Origin: Osmia lignaria lignaria
Taxonomy: Eukaryota; Arthropoda; Insecta; Hymenoptera; Megachilidae
Length of the DNA: 64,000 nucleotides
Assembly (NCBI RefSeq): GCF_051020975.1
Contig: NW_027478161.1
Span: forward strand, 2,852,001-2,916,000
Direction: 5' to 3'
The notes below the pieces were generated by a model. It ran no database searches. It was not told the DNA's origin and was given only the letters and a program-made list of their open reading frames with translations. A program made the position numbers and the translations under genes. Below, in pieces: positions 9,386 to 22,519 of the stretch (its first letter is position 1; each line of letters begins with the position of its first letter).

Positions 9386-10703
9386 TTGCCATAGCTTGCT
9401 TCGTTTCCGAGATATTTGCAGATTTATCTCAAGGGAAGTGGCCTGACGGACATATTTCGAGATATTTCTTCTTCTTGTTGTTCTTCTTCTGCACAGCTAA
9501 GCTGGAAGTGGCATTTGCGGCTCGCACTAGTGCAGAGTTATCTCAACGAAAGGGGCCACGGTGTTTCTGTATCTCTATTATGTTGGTGCGGCTTCGGAAC
9601 TTTTAAATATCTCGATATATCTCGAAAACTACGCTTCTGATCAAAAAATATCATAGAACATAAATTGTAGGAAACATAATTCTCTACAAAAAACGTCTCT
9701 TAACATTTTGCCATGGCTCGCTTCGTTTCCGAGATATTTGCAGATTCAGCTCAAAGGAACTGGCCTGACGGACATATTTCGAGATATTTCTTCTTCTTGT
9801 TGTTCTTCTTCTGCACAGCTAAGCTGGAAGTGGCATTTACAGCTTGCAATAGTGCAGAGTTATCTCAAAGAAAGGGGCCACGGTGTTTCTGTATCTCTAT
9901 TATGTTGGTGCGGCTTCGGAACTTTTAAATATCTTGATATATCTCGAGAACTACGCCTCTGATCGAAAAATATCATAGAACATAAAAAGTAGGAAACTTA
10001 ATTCTCTACAAAAAAGGTCTCTTAACATTTTGCCATAGCTCGCTTCGTTTCCGAGATATTTGCAGATTTATCTCAAGGGAAGGGGCCTGACGGACATATT
10101 TCGAGATATTTCTTCTTCTTGTTGTTCTTCCTCTGCACAGCTAAGCTGGAAGTGGCATTTGCAGCTCGCAATAGTGCAGAGTTATCTCAAAGAAAGGGGC
10201 CACGGTGTTTCTGTATCTCTATTATGTTGGTGCGGCTTCGGAACTTTTGAATATCTTGATATATCTCGAGAACTACGCATCTGATCAAAAAATATCATAG
10301 AACATCAAAAGTAGGAAACTTAATTCTCTACAAAAAAGGTCTCTTAACATTTTGCCATAGCTCGCTTCGTTTCCGAGATATTTGCAGATTTATCTCAAGG
10401 GAAGGGGCCTGACGGACATATTTCGAGATATTTCTTCTTCTTGTTGTTCTTCTTCTGCACAGCTAAGCTGGAAGTGGCATTTGGGGCTCGCACTAGTGCA
10501 GAGTTATCTCAACGAAAGGGGCCACAGTGTTTCTGTATCTCTATTATGTTGGTGCGGCTTCGGAACTTTTAAATATCTCGATATATCTCGAAAACTACGC
10601 TTCTGATCAAAAAATATCATAGAACATAAAAAGTAGGAAACTTAATTCTCTACAAAAAAGGTCGCTTAACATTTTGCCATAGCTCGCTTCGTTTCCGAGA
10701 TAT

Positions 10704-13279
10704 TTGCAGATTTATCTCAAGGGAAGGGGCCTGACGGACATATTTCGAGATATTTCTTCTTCTTGTTGTTCTTCTTCTGCACAGCTAAGCTGGAAGTGGC
10801 ATTTGCGGCTCGCACTAGTGCAGAGTTATCTCAAAGAAAGGGGCCACGGTGTTTCTGTATCCCTATTATGTTTGTGCGGCTTCGGAACTTTTAAATATCT
10901 CGATATATCTCGAAAACTACGCTTCTGATCAAAAAATATCATAGAACATAAATTGTAGGAAACTTAATTCTCTACAAAAAAGGTCTCTTAACATTTTGCC
11001 ATAGCTCGCTTCGTTTCCGAGATATTTGCAGATTTATCTCGAGGGAAGGGGCCTGACGGACATATTTCGAGATATTTCTTCTTCTTGTTGTTCTTCTTCT
11101 GCACAGCTAAGCTGGAAGCGGCATTTGCGGCTCGCACTAGTGCAGAGTTATCTCAAAGAAAGGGGCCACGGTGTTTCTGTATCTCTATTATGCTGGTGCG
11201 GCTTCGGAACTTTTAAATATCTTGATATATCTCGAGAACTACGCCTCTGATCGAAAAATATCATAGACCATAAAAAGTAGGAAACTTAATTCTCTACAAA
11301 AAAGGTCTCTTAACATTTTGCCATAGCTCGCTTGGTTTTCGAGATATTTGCAGATTTATCTCAAGGGAAGGGGCCTGACGGACATATTTCGAGATATTTC
11401 TTCTTCTTGTTGTTCCTCTTCTGCACAGCTAAGCTGGAAGTGGCATTTGCAGGTCGCAATAGTGCAGAGTTATCTCAAAGAAAGGGGCCACGGTGTTTCT
11501 GTATCTCTATTATGTTGGTGCGGCTTCGGAACTTTTAAATATCTCGATATATCTCGAAAACTACGCTTCTGATAAAAAAATATCAGAGAACGTAAATTGT
11601 AGGAAACATAATTCTCTACAAAAAAGGTCTCTTAACATTTTGCCATAGCTCGCTTCGTTTCCGAGATATTTGCAGATTTATCTCAAGGGAAGGGGCCTGA
11701 CGGACATATTTCGAGATATTTCTTCTTCTTGTTGTTCTTCTTCTGCACAGCTAAGCTGGAAGTGGCATTTGCAGCTCGCAATAGTGCAGAGTTATCTCAA
11801 AGAAAGGGGCCACGGTGTTTCTGTATCTCTATTACGTTGGTGCGGCTTCGGAACTTTTAAATATCTTGATATATCTCGAGAACTACGCATCTGATCAAAA
11901 AATATCGTAGAAGATAAAAAGTAGGAAACTTAATTCTCTACAAAAAAGGTCTCTTAACATTTTGCCATAGCTCGCTTCGTTTCCGAGATATTTGCAGATT
12001 TATCTCAAGGGAAGGGGCCTGACGGACATATTTCGAGATATTTCTTCTTCTTGTTGTTCTTCTTCTGCACAGCTAAGCTGGAAGTGGCATTTGCGGCTCG
12101 CACTAGTGCAGAGTTATCTCAAAGAAAGGGGCCACGGTGTTTCTGTATCCCTATTATGTTTGTGCGGCTTCGGAACTTTTAAATATCTCGATATATCTCG
12201 AAAACTACGCTTCTGATCAAAAAATATCATAGAACATAAATTGTAGGAAACTTAATTCTCTACAAAAAAGGTCTCTTAACATTTTGCCATAGCTCTCTTC
12301 GTTTCCGAGATATTTACAGATTTATCTGAAGGGAAGGGGCCTGACGGACATATTTCGAGATATTTCTTCTTCTTGTTGTTCTTCTTCTGCACAGCTAAGC
12401 TGGAAGTGGCATTTGCAGCTCGCAATAGTGCAGAGTTATCTCAAAGAAAGGGGCCACGGTGTTTCTGTATCTCAATTATGTTGGTGCGGCTTCGGAACTT
12501 TTAAATATCTTGATATATCTCGAGAACTACGCCTCTGATCGAAAAATATCATAGACCGTAAAAAGTAGGAAACTTAATTCTCTACAAAAAAGGTCTCTTA
12601 ACATTTTGCCATAGCTCGCTTGGTTTTCGAGATATTTGCAGATTTATCTCAAGGGAAGGGGCCTGACGGACATATTTCGAGATATTTCTTCTCCTTGTTG
12701 TTCCTCTTCTGCACAGCTAAGCTGGAAGTGGCATTTGCAGGTCGCAATAGTGCAGAGTTATCTCAAAGAAAGGGGCCACGGTGTTTCTGTATCTCTATTA
12801 TGTTGGTGCGGCTTCGGAACTTTTAAATATGTCGATATATCTCGAAAACTACGCTTCTGATCAAAAAATATCAGAGAACGTAAATTGTAGGAAACATAAT
12901 TCTCTACAAAAAAGGTCTCTTAACATTTTGCCATAGCTCGCTTCGTTTCCGAGATATTTGCAGATTTATCTCAAGGGAAGGGGCCTGACGGACATATTTC
13001 GAGATATTTCTTCTTCTTGTTGTTCTTCTTCTGCACAGCTAAGCTGGAAGTGGCATTTGCAGCTCGCAATAGTGCAGAGTTATCTCAAAGAAAGGGGCCA
13101 CGGTGTTTCTGTATCTCTATTATGTTGGTGCGGCTTCGGAACTTTTAAATATCTTGATATATCTCGAGAACTACGCATCTGATCAAAAAATATCGTAGAA
13201 CATAAAAAGTAGGAAACTTAATTCTCTACAAATAAGGTCTCTAAACATTTTGCCATAGCTCGCTTGGTTTCCGAGATAT
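10704..13279 (+). repeat. 4-monomer (1,288-bp) higher-order repeat, two copies
   Basis: Monomers 34-37 (10,704-11,991) and 38-41 (11,992-13,279) correspond in order. Shared markers are TATGTTTGTGCGG (34, 38), CCTCTGATCG with CATAGACC (35, 39), CTTGGTTTTCGAG with GTTCCTCTTC and GCAGGTCGC (36, 40), and TATCGTAG (37, 41). Monomer 39 differs in its head, which has TTTACAG, TATCTGAAGGG and CTCAATTATG, while its tail stays like monomer 35. The same head is found in monomer 61 (19,398) with another tail. Confidence 0.75.
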
Positions 13280-14835
13280 TTGCAGATTTATCTCAAGGGA
13301 AGGGGCCTGACGGACATATTTCGAGATATTTCTTCTTCTTGTTGTTCTTCTTCTGCACAGCTAAGCTGGAAGTGGCATTTGCAGCTCGCAATAGTGCAGA
13401 GTTACCTCAAAGAAAGGGGCCACGGTGTGTCTGCATCTCTATTATGTTGGTGCCGCTTCGGAACTTTTAAATATCTGGATATATCTCGAGAACTGCGCAT
13501 CTGATCAAAAAATATCATAGAACATAAAAAGTAGGAAACTTAATTCTCTACAAAAAAGGTCTCTTAACATTTTGCCATAGCTCGCTTCGTTTCCGAGATA
13601 TTTGCAGATTTATCTCAAGGGAAGGGGCCTGACGGACATATTTCGAGATATTTCTTCTTCTTGTTGTTCTTCTTCTGCACAGCTAAGCTGGAAGTGGCAT
13701 TTGCAGCTCGCAATAGTGCAGAGTTATCTCAAAGAAAGGGGCCACGGTGTTTCTGTATCTCTATTATGTTGGTGCGGCTTCGGAACTTTTAAATATCTTG
13801 ATATATCTCGAGAACTACGCATCTGATCAAAAAATATCGTAGAACATAAAAAGTAGGAAACTTAATTCTCTACAAATAAGGTCTCTAAACATTTTGCCAT
13901 AGCTCGCTTGGTTTCCGAGATATTTGCAGATTTATCTCAAGGGAAGGGGCCTGACGGACATATTTCGAGATATTTCTTCTTCTTGTTGTTCTTCTTCTGC
14001 ACAGCTAAGCTGGAAGTGGCATTTGCAGCTCGCAATAGTGCAGAGTTACCTCAAAGAAAGGGGCCACGGTGTGTCTGTATCTCTATTATGTTGGTGCCGC
14101 TTCGGAACTTTTAAATATCTGGATATATCTCGAGAACTGCGCATCTGATCAAAAAATATCATAGAACATAAAAAGTAGGAAACTTAATTCTCTACAAAAA
14201 AGGTCTCTTAACATTTTGCCATAGCTCGCTTCGTTTCCGAGATATTTGCAGATTTATCTCAAGGGAAGGGGCCTGACGGACATATTTCGAGATATTTCTT
14301 CTTCTTGTTGTTCTTCTTCTGCACAGCTAAGCTGGAAGTGGCATTTGCAGCTCGCAATAGTGCAGACTTATCTCAAAGAAAGGGGCCACGGTGTTTCTGT
14401 ATCTCTATTATGTTGGTGCGGCTTCGGAACTTTTAAATATCTTGATATATCTCGAGAACTACGCATCTGATCAAAAAATATCGTAGAACATAAAAAGTAG
14501 GAAACTTAATTCTCTACAAATAAGGTCTCTTAACATTTTGCCATAGCTCGCTTGGTTTCCGAGATATTTGCAGATTTATCTCAAGGGAAGGGGCCTGACG
14601 GACATATTTCGAGATATTTCTTCTTCTTGTTGTTCTTCTTCTGCACAGCTAAGCTGGAAGTGGCATTTGCAGCTCGCAATAGTGCAGAGTTACCTCAAAG
14701 AAAGGGGCCACGGTGTGTCTGTATCTCTATTATGTTGGTGCCGCTTCGGAACTTTTAAATATCTGGATATATCTCGAGAACTGCGCATCTGATCAAAAAA
14801 TATCATAGAACATAAAAAGTAGGAAACTTAATTCT
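12904..14835 (+). repeat. Dimeric 644-bp higher-order repeat, three copies
   Basis: Two monomer types alternate three times: 12,958, 13,602 and 14,246 (ordinary, with TATCGTAG and ACAAATAAGG at the junction), and 13,280, 13,924 and 14,568 (CTTGGTTTCCG, GTTACCTC, GGTGTGTCTG, GTGCCGCTTCGG, ATCTGGATAT, ACTGCGCATC). Copies are nearly identical. Differences noticed are CTGCATC in the first copy and, in the third, CAGACTTA plus CTCTTAAC instead of CTCTAAAC. Outer limits are approximate. Confidence 0.85.
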
Positions 14836-15440
14836 CTACAAAAAAGGTCTCTTAACATTTTGCCATAGCACGCTTCGTTTCCGAGATATTTGCAGATTTA
14901 TCTCAAGGGAAGGGGCCTAACGGACATATTTCGAGATATTTCTTCTTCTTGTTGTTCTTCTTCTGCACAGCTAAACTGGAAGTGGCATTTCCAGCTCGCA
15001 ATAGTGCAGAGTTATCTCAAAGAAAGGGGCCACGGTGTTTCTGTATCTCTATGATGTTGGTGCGGCTTCGGAACTTTTAAATATCTCGATATATCTCGAA
15101 AACTACGCTTCTGATCAAAAAATATCATAGAACATAAAAAGTAGGAAACTTAATTCTCTACAAAAAAGGTCTCTTAACATTTTGCCATAGCTCGCTTCGT
15201 TTCCGAGATATTTGCAGATTTATCTCAAGGGAAGGGGCCTAACGGACATATTTCGAGATATTTCTTCTTCTTGTTGTTCTTCTTCTGCACAGCTAAACTG
15301 GAAGTGGCGTTTCCAGCTCGCAATAGTGCAGAGTTATCTCAAAGAAAGGGGCCACGGTGTTTCTGTATCCCTATTATGTTTGTGCGGCTTCGGAACTTTT
15401 AAATATCTCGATATATCTCGAAAGCTACGCTTCTGATCAA
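14568..15440 (+). repeat. Block copied to 18,110-18,982 (11 monomers away)
   Basis: Monomers 46-48 match 57-59 at an offset of 3,542 bp. Shared markers are GTGCCGCTTCGG, CATAGCACGCTTCG, CCTAACGG, GCTAAACTGG, ATTTCCAGCTCGC, CTATGATGTTGG and TATGTTTGTGCGG. Differences noticed are TTTCTACTTC at 18,165, CTGTTAAC near 18,392, and GTGGCGTTTCC and CGAAAGC in monomer 48. The match extends leftwards into the tail of chimeric monomer 56. Confidence 0.75.
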
Positions 15441-15533
15441 AAAATATCATAGAACATAAATTGTAGGAAACTTAATTCTCTACAAAAAAGGTCTCTTAAC
15501 ATTTTGCCATAGCTCTCTTCGTTTCCGAGATAT

Positions 15534-15855
15534 TTACAGATTTATCTCAAGGGAAGGGGCCTGACGGACATATTTCGAGATATTTCTTCTTCTTGTTGTT
15601 CTTCTTCTGCACAGCTAAGCTGGAAGTGGCATTTGCAGCTCGCAATAGTGCAGGGTTACCTCAAAGAAAGGGGCCACGGTGTGTCTGTATCTCTATTATG
15701 TTGGTGCCGCTTCGGAACTTTTAAATATCTGGATATATCTCGAGAACTGCGCATCTGATCAAAAAATATCATAGAACATAAAAAGTAGGAAACTTAATTC
15801 TCTACAAAAAAGGTCTCTTAACATTTTGCCATAGCTCGCTTCGTTTCCGAGATAT
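15534..15855 (+). repeat. Chimeric monomer 49
   Basis: The head carries CTCTCTTCG just upstream and TTTACAG (A at 15,536), as in monomers 39 and 61. The tail carries GTTACCTC (C at 15,659), GGTGTGTCTG, GTGCCGC, ATCTGGAT and ACTGCGC, as in the dimer partner at 13,280, 13,924 and 14,568. The junction lies between 15,537 and 15,658. Confidence 0.7.
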
Positions 15856-17149
15856 GTGCAGATTTATCTCAAGGGAAGGGGTCTGACGGACATATTTCGA
15901 GATATTTCTTCTTCTTGTTGTTCTTCTTCTGCACAGCTAAGCTGGAAGTGGCATTTGCAGCGCGCAATAGTGCAGAGTTATCTCAAAGAAAGGGGCCACG
16001 GTGTTTCTGTATCTCTATTATGTTGGTGCGGCTTCGGAACTTTTAAATATCTTGATATATCTCGAGAACTACGCATCTGATCAAAAAATATCATAGAACA
16101 TAAAAAGTAGGAAACTTAATTCTCTACAAAAAAGGTCTCTTAACATTTTGCCATAGCTCGCTTCGTTTCCGAGATATTTGCAGATTTATCTCAAGGGAAG
16201 GGGCCTAACGGACATATTTCGAGATATTTCTTCTTCTTGTTGTTCTTCTTCTGCACAGCTAAACTGGAAGTGGCATTTCCAGCTCGCAATAGTGCAGAGT
16301 TATCTCAAAGAAAGGGGCCACGGTGTTTCTGTATCTCTATGATGTTGGTGCGGCTTCGGAACTTTTAAATAACTCGATATATCTCGAAAACTACGCTTCT
16401 GATCAAAAAATATCATAGAAGATAAAAAGTAGGAAACATAATTCTCCACAAAAAAGGTCTCTTATCATTTTGCCATAGCTCTCTTCGTTTCCGAGATATT
16501 TGCAGATTTATCTCAAGGGAAGGGGCCTGACGGACATATTTCGAGATATTTCTTCTTCTTGTTGATCTTCTTCTGCACAGCTAAGCTGGAAGTGGCATTT
16601 GCAGCTCGCAACAGTGCAGAGTTATCTCAAAGAAAGGGGCCACGGTGTTTCTGTATCTCTATTATGTTGGTGCGGCTTCGGAACTTTTAAATATCTTGAT
16701 ATATCTCGAGAACTACGCATCTGATCAAAAAATATCGTAGAACATAAAAAGTAGGAAACTTAATTCTCTACAAATAAGGTCTCTTAACATTTTGCCATAG
16801 CTCGCTTCGTTTCCGAGATATTTGCAGATTTAACTCAAGGGAAGGGGCCTGACGGACATATTTCGAGATATTTCTTCTTCTTGTTGTTCTTCTTCTGCAC
16901 AGCTAAGCTGGAAGTGGCATTTGCAGCCCGCAATAGTGCAGAGTTACCTCAAAGAAAGGGGCCACGGTGTTTCTGTATCTCTATTATCTTGGTGCCGCTT
17001 CGGAACTTTTAAATATCTGGATATATCTCGAGAACTACGCATCTGATCAAAAAATATCATAGAACATAAAAAGTAGGAAACTTAATTCTCTACAAAAAAG
17101 GTCTCTTAACATTTTGCCATAGCTCGCTTCGTTTCCGAGATATTTGCAG

Positions 17150-17893
17150 ATTTATCTCAATGGAAGGGGCCTGACGGGCATATTTCGAGATATTTCTTCT
17201 TCTTGTTGTTCTTCTTCTGCACAGCTAAGCTGGAAGTGGCATTTGCAGCGCGCAATAGTGCAGAGTTATCTCAAAGAAAGGGGCCACGGTGTTTCTGTAT
17301 CTCTATTATGTTGGTGCGGCTTCGGAACTTTTAAATATCTTGATATATCTCGAGAACTACGCATCCGATCAAAAAATATCATAGAACATAAAAAGTAGGA
17401 AACTTAATTCTCTACAAAAAAGGTCTCTAAACATTTTGCCATAGCTCGCTTCGTTTCCGAGATATTTGCAGATTTATCTCGAGGGAAGGGGCCTGACGGA
17501 CATATTTCGAGATATTTCTTCTTCTTGTTGTTCTTCTTCTGCACAGCTAAGCTGGAAGCGGCATTTGCGGCTCGCACTAGTGCAGAGTTATCTCAAAGAA
17601 AGGGGCCACGGTTTTTCTGTATCTCTATTATGTTGGTGCGGCTTCGGAACTTTTAAATATCTTGATATATCTCGAGAACTACGCCTCTGATCGAAAAATA
17701 TCATAGACCATAAAAAGTAGGAAACTTAATTCTCTACAAAAAAGGTCTCTTAACATTTTGCCATAGCTCGCTTGGTTTTCGAGATATTTGCAGATTTATC
17801 TCAAGGGAAGGGGCCTGACGGACATATTTCGAGATATTTCTTCTTCTTGTTGTTCCTCTTCTGCACAGCTAAGCTGGAAGTGGCATTTGCAGG
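17150..17893 (+). repeat. Block copied about 10 monomers away (20,370-21,113)
   Basis: Monomers 54-55 and the head of 56 match 64-65 and the head of 66 at an offset of 3,220 bp. Shared markers are CAGCGCGCAATAG, GCATCCGATC, TATCTCGAGGG, GAAGCGGC, ACGGTTTTTCTG, CATAGACC and CTTGGTTTTCG. The tails then part at monomer 56, which switches to a different tail. Monomer 54 has private ATGGAAGG and GACGGGC changes. Confidence 0.7.
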
Positions 17894-18109
17894 TCGCAAT
17901 AGTGCAGAGTTATCTCAAAGAAAGGGGCCACGGTGTTTCTGTATCTCTATTATGTTGGTGCGGCTTCGGAACTTTTAAATATCTTGATATATCTCGAGAA
18001 CTACGCATCTGATCAAAAAATATCGTAGAACATAAAAAGTAGGAAACTTAATTCTCTACAAATAAGGTCTCTTAACATTTTGCCATAGCTCGCTTGGTTT
18101 CCGAGATAT
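17788..18109 (+). repeat. Chimeric monomer 56
   Basis: The head matches monomers 36, 40 and 66 (CTTGGTTTTCG upstream, GTTCCTCTTC, GCAGGTCGC with G at 17,893). The tail matches monomers 41, 43 and 45 (CTTGATATATC with T at 17,985, CGAGAACTACGCATC, TATCGTAG, ACAAATAAGG). The junction is between 17,894 and 17,984. It joins the left limit of the 11-monomer copy to the right limit of the 10-monomer copy. Confidence 0.75.
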
Positions 18110-21100
18110 TTGCAGATTTATCTCAAGGGAAGGGGCCTGACGGACATATTTCGAGATATTTCTACTTCTTGTTGTTCTTCTTCTGCACAGCTAAGCTGGA
18201 AGTGGCATTTGCAGCTCGCAATAGTGCAGAGTTACCTCAAAGAAAGGGGCCACGGTGTGTCTGTATCTCTATTATGTTGGTGCCGCTTCGGAACTTTTAA
18301 ATATCTGGATATATCTCGAGAACTGCGCATCTGATCAAAAAATATCATAGAACATAAAAAGTAGGAAACTTAATTCTCTACAAAAAAGGTCTGTTAACAT
18401 TTTGCCATAGCACGCTTCGTTTCCGAGATATTTGCAGATTTATCTCAAGGGAAGGGGCCTAACGGACATATTTCGAGATATTTCTTCTTCTTGTTGTTCT
18501 TCTTCTGCACAGCTAAACTGGAAGTGGCATTTCCAGCTCGCAATAGTGCAGAGTTATCTCAAAGAAAGGGGCCACGGTGTTTCTGTATCTCTATGATGTT
18601 GGTGCGGCTTCGGAACTTTTAAATATCTCGATATATCTCGAAAACTACGCTTCTGATCAAAAAATATCATAGAACATAAAAAGTAGGAAACTTAATTCTC
18701 TACAAAAAAGGTCTCTTAACATTTTGCCATAGCTCGCTTCGTTTCCGAGATATTTGCAGATTTATCTCAAGGGAAGGGGCCTAACGGACATATTTCGAGA
18801 TATTTCTTCTTCTTGTTGTTCTTCTTCTGCACAGCTAAACTGGAAGTGGCATTTCCAGCTCGCAATAGTGCAGAGTTATCTCAAAGAAAGGGGCCACGGT
18901 GTTTCTGTATCCCTATTATGTTTGTGCGGCTTCGGAACTTTTAAATATCTCGATATATCTCGAAAACTACGCTTCTGATCAAAAAATATCATAGAACATA
19001 AAAAGTAGGAAACTTAATTCTCTACAAAAAAGGTCTCTTAACATTTTGCCATAGCTCGCTTCGTTTCCGAGATATTTGCAGATTTATCTCAAGGGAAGGG
19101 GCCTGACGGACATATTTCGAGATATTTCTTCTTCTTGTTGTTCTTCTTCTGCACAGCTAAGCTGGAAGTGGCATTTGCGGCTCGCACTAGTGCAGAGTTA
19201 TCTCAAAGAAAGGGGCCACGGTGTTTCTGTATCCCTATTATGTTTGTGCGGCTTCGGAACTTTTAAATATCTCGATATATCTCGAAAACTACGCTTCTGA
19301 TCAAAAAATATCATAGAACATAAATTGTAGGAAACTTAATTCTCTTCAAAAAAGGTCTCTTAACATTTTGCCATAGCTCTCTTCGTTTCCGAGATATTTA
19401 CAGATTTATCTGAAGGGAAGGGGCCTGACGGACATATTTCGAGATATTTCTTCTTCTTGTTGTTCTTCTTCTGCACAGCTAAGCTGGAAGTGGCATTTGC
19501 AGCTCGCAATAGTGCAGAGTTATCTCAAAGAAAGGGGCCACGGTGTTTCTGTATCTCAATTATGTTGGTGCGGCTTCGGAACTTTTAAATATCTTGATAT
19601 ATCTCGAGAACTACGCATCTGATCAAAAAATATCGTAGAACATAAAAAGTAGGAAACTTAATTCTCTACAAATAAGGTCTCTTAACATTTTGCCATAGCT
19701 CGCTTCGTTTCCGAGATATTTGCAGATTTATCTCAAGGGAAGGGGCCTGACGGACATATTTCGAGATATTTCTTCTTCTTGTTGTTCTTCTTCTGCACAG
19801 CTAAACTGGACGTGGCATTTCCAGCTCGCAATAGTGCAGAGTTATCTCAAAGAGAGGGGCCACGGTGTTTCTGTATCTCTATTATGTTGGTGCGGCTTCG
19901 GAACTTTTAAATATCTTGATATATCTCGAGAACTACGAATCTGATCAGAAAATATCATAGAAGATAAAAAGTAGGAAACTTAATTCTCTACAAAAAAGGC
20001 CTCTTAACATTTTGCCATAGCTCGCTTCGTTTCCGAGATATTTGCAGATTTATCTCATGGTAAGGGGCCTGACGGACATATTTCGAGATATTTCTTCTTC
20101 TTGTTGTTCTTCTTCTGCACAGCTAAGCTGGAAGTGGCATTTGCAGCGCGCAATAGTGCAGAGTTATCTCAAAGAAAGGGGCCACGGTGTTTCTGTATCT
20201 CTATTATGTTGGTGCGGCTTCGGAACTTTTAAATATCTTGATATATCTCGAAAACTACGCTTCTGATCAAAAAATATCAGAGAACATAAATTGTAGGAAA
20301 CATAATTCTCTACAAAAAAGGTCTCTTAACATTTTGCCATAGCTCGCTTCGTTTCCGAGATATTTGCAGATATATCTCAAGGGAAGGGGCCTGACGGACA
20401 TATTTCGAGATATTTCTTCTTCTTGTTGTTCTTCTTCTGCACAGCTAAGCTGGAAGTGGCATTTGCAGCGCGCAATAGTGCAGAGTTATCTCAAAGAAAG
20501 GGGCCACGGTGTTTCTGTATCTCTATTATGTTGGTGCGGCTTCGGAACTTTTAAATATCTTGATATATCTCGAGAACTACGCATCCGATCAAAAAATATC
20601 ATAGAACATAAAAAGTAGGAAACTTAATTCTCTACAAAAAAGGTCTCTTAACATTTTGCCATAGCTCGCTTCGTTTCCGAGATATTTGCAGATTTATCTC
20701 GAGGGAAGGGGCCTGACGGACATATTTCGAGATATTTCTTCTTCTTGTTGTTCTTCTTCTGCACAGCTAAGCTGGAAGCGGCATTTGCGGCTCGCACTAG
20801 TGCAGAGTTATCTCAAAGAAAGGGGCCACGGTTTTTCTGTATCTCTATTATGTTGGTGCGGCTTCGGAACTTTTAAATATCTTGATATATCTCGAGAACT
20901 ACGCCTCTGATCGAAAAATATCATAGACCATAAAAAGTAGGAAACTTAATTCTCTACAAAAAAGGTCTCTTAACATTTTGCCATAGCTCGCTTGGTTTTC
21001 GAGATATTTGCAGATTTATCTCAAGGGAAGGGGCCTGACGGACATATTTCGAGATATTTCTTCTTCTTGTTGTTCCTCTTCTGCACAGCTAAGCTGGAAG

Positions 21101-22519
21101 TGGCATTTGCAGGTCGCAATAGTGCAGAGTTATCTCAAAGAAAGGGGCCACGGTGTTTCTGGATCTCTATTATGTTGGTGCGGCTTCGGAACTTTTAAAT
21201 ATCTCGATATATATCGAAAACTACGCTTCTGATCAAAAAATATCAGAGAACGTAAATTGTAGGAAACATAATTCTCTACAAAAAAGGTCTCTTAACATTT
21301 TGCCATAGCTCGCTTCGTTTCCGAGATATTTGCAGATTTATCTCAAGGGAAGGGGCCTGACGGACATATTTCGAGATATTTCTTCTTCTTGTTGTTCTTC
21401 TTCTGCACAGCTAAGCTGGAAGTGGCATTTGCAGCTCGCAATAGTGCAGAGTTATCTCAAAGAAAGGGGCCACGGTGTTTCTGTATCTCTATTATGTTGG
21501 TGCGGCTTCGGAACTTTTAAATATCTTGATATATCTCGAGAACTACGCATCTGATCAAAAAATATCGTAGAACATAAAAAGTAGGAAACTTAATTCTCTA
21601 CAAAAAAGGTCTCTTAACATTTTGCCATAGCTCGCTTCGTTTCCGAGATATTTGCAGATTTATCTCAAGGGAAGGGGTCTGACGGACATATTTCGAGATA
21701 TTTCTTCTTCTTGTTGTTCTTCTTCTGCACAGCTAAGCTGGAAGTGGCATTTGCAGCGCGCAATAGTGCAGAGTTATCTCAAAGAAAGGGGCCACGGTGT
21801 TTCTGTATCTCTATTATGTTGGTGCGGCTTCGGAACTTTTAAATATCTTGATATATCTCGAGAACTACGCATCTGATCAAAAAATATCATAGAACATAAA
21901 AAGTAGGAAACTTAATTCTCTACAAAAAAGGTCTCTTAACATTTTGCCATAGCTCGCTTCGTTTCCGAGATATTTGCAGATTTATCTCAAGGGAAGGGGC
22001 CTAACGGACATATTTCGAGATATTTCTTCTTCTTGTTGTTCTTCTTCTGCACAGCTAAACTGGAAGTGGCATTTCCAGCTCGCAATAGTGCAGAGTTATC
22101 TCAAAGAGAGGGGCCACGGTGTTTCTGTATCTCTATTATGTTGGTGCGGCTTCGGAACTTTTAAATATCTCGATATATCTCGAAAACTACGCTTCTGATC
22201 AAAAAATATCATAGAACATAAATTGTAGGAAACATAATTCTCTACAAAAAAGGTCTCTTAACATTTTGCCATAGCTCGCTTCGTTTCCGAGATATTTGCA
22301 GATATATCTCAAGGGAAGGGGCCTGACGGACATATTTCGAGATATTTCTTCTTCTTGTTGTTCTTCTTCTGCACAGCTAAGCTCGAAGCGGCATTTGCAG
22401 CTCGCAATAGTGCAGAGTTATCTCAAAGAAAGAGGCCACGGTGTTTCTGTACCTCTATTATGTTGGTGCAGCTTCGGAACTTTTAAATATCTTGATATAT
22501 CTCGAGAACTACGCATCTG

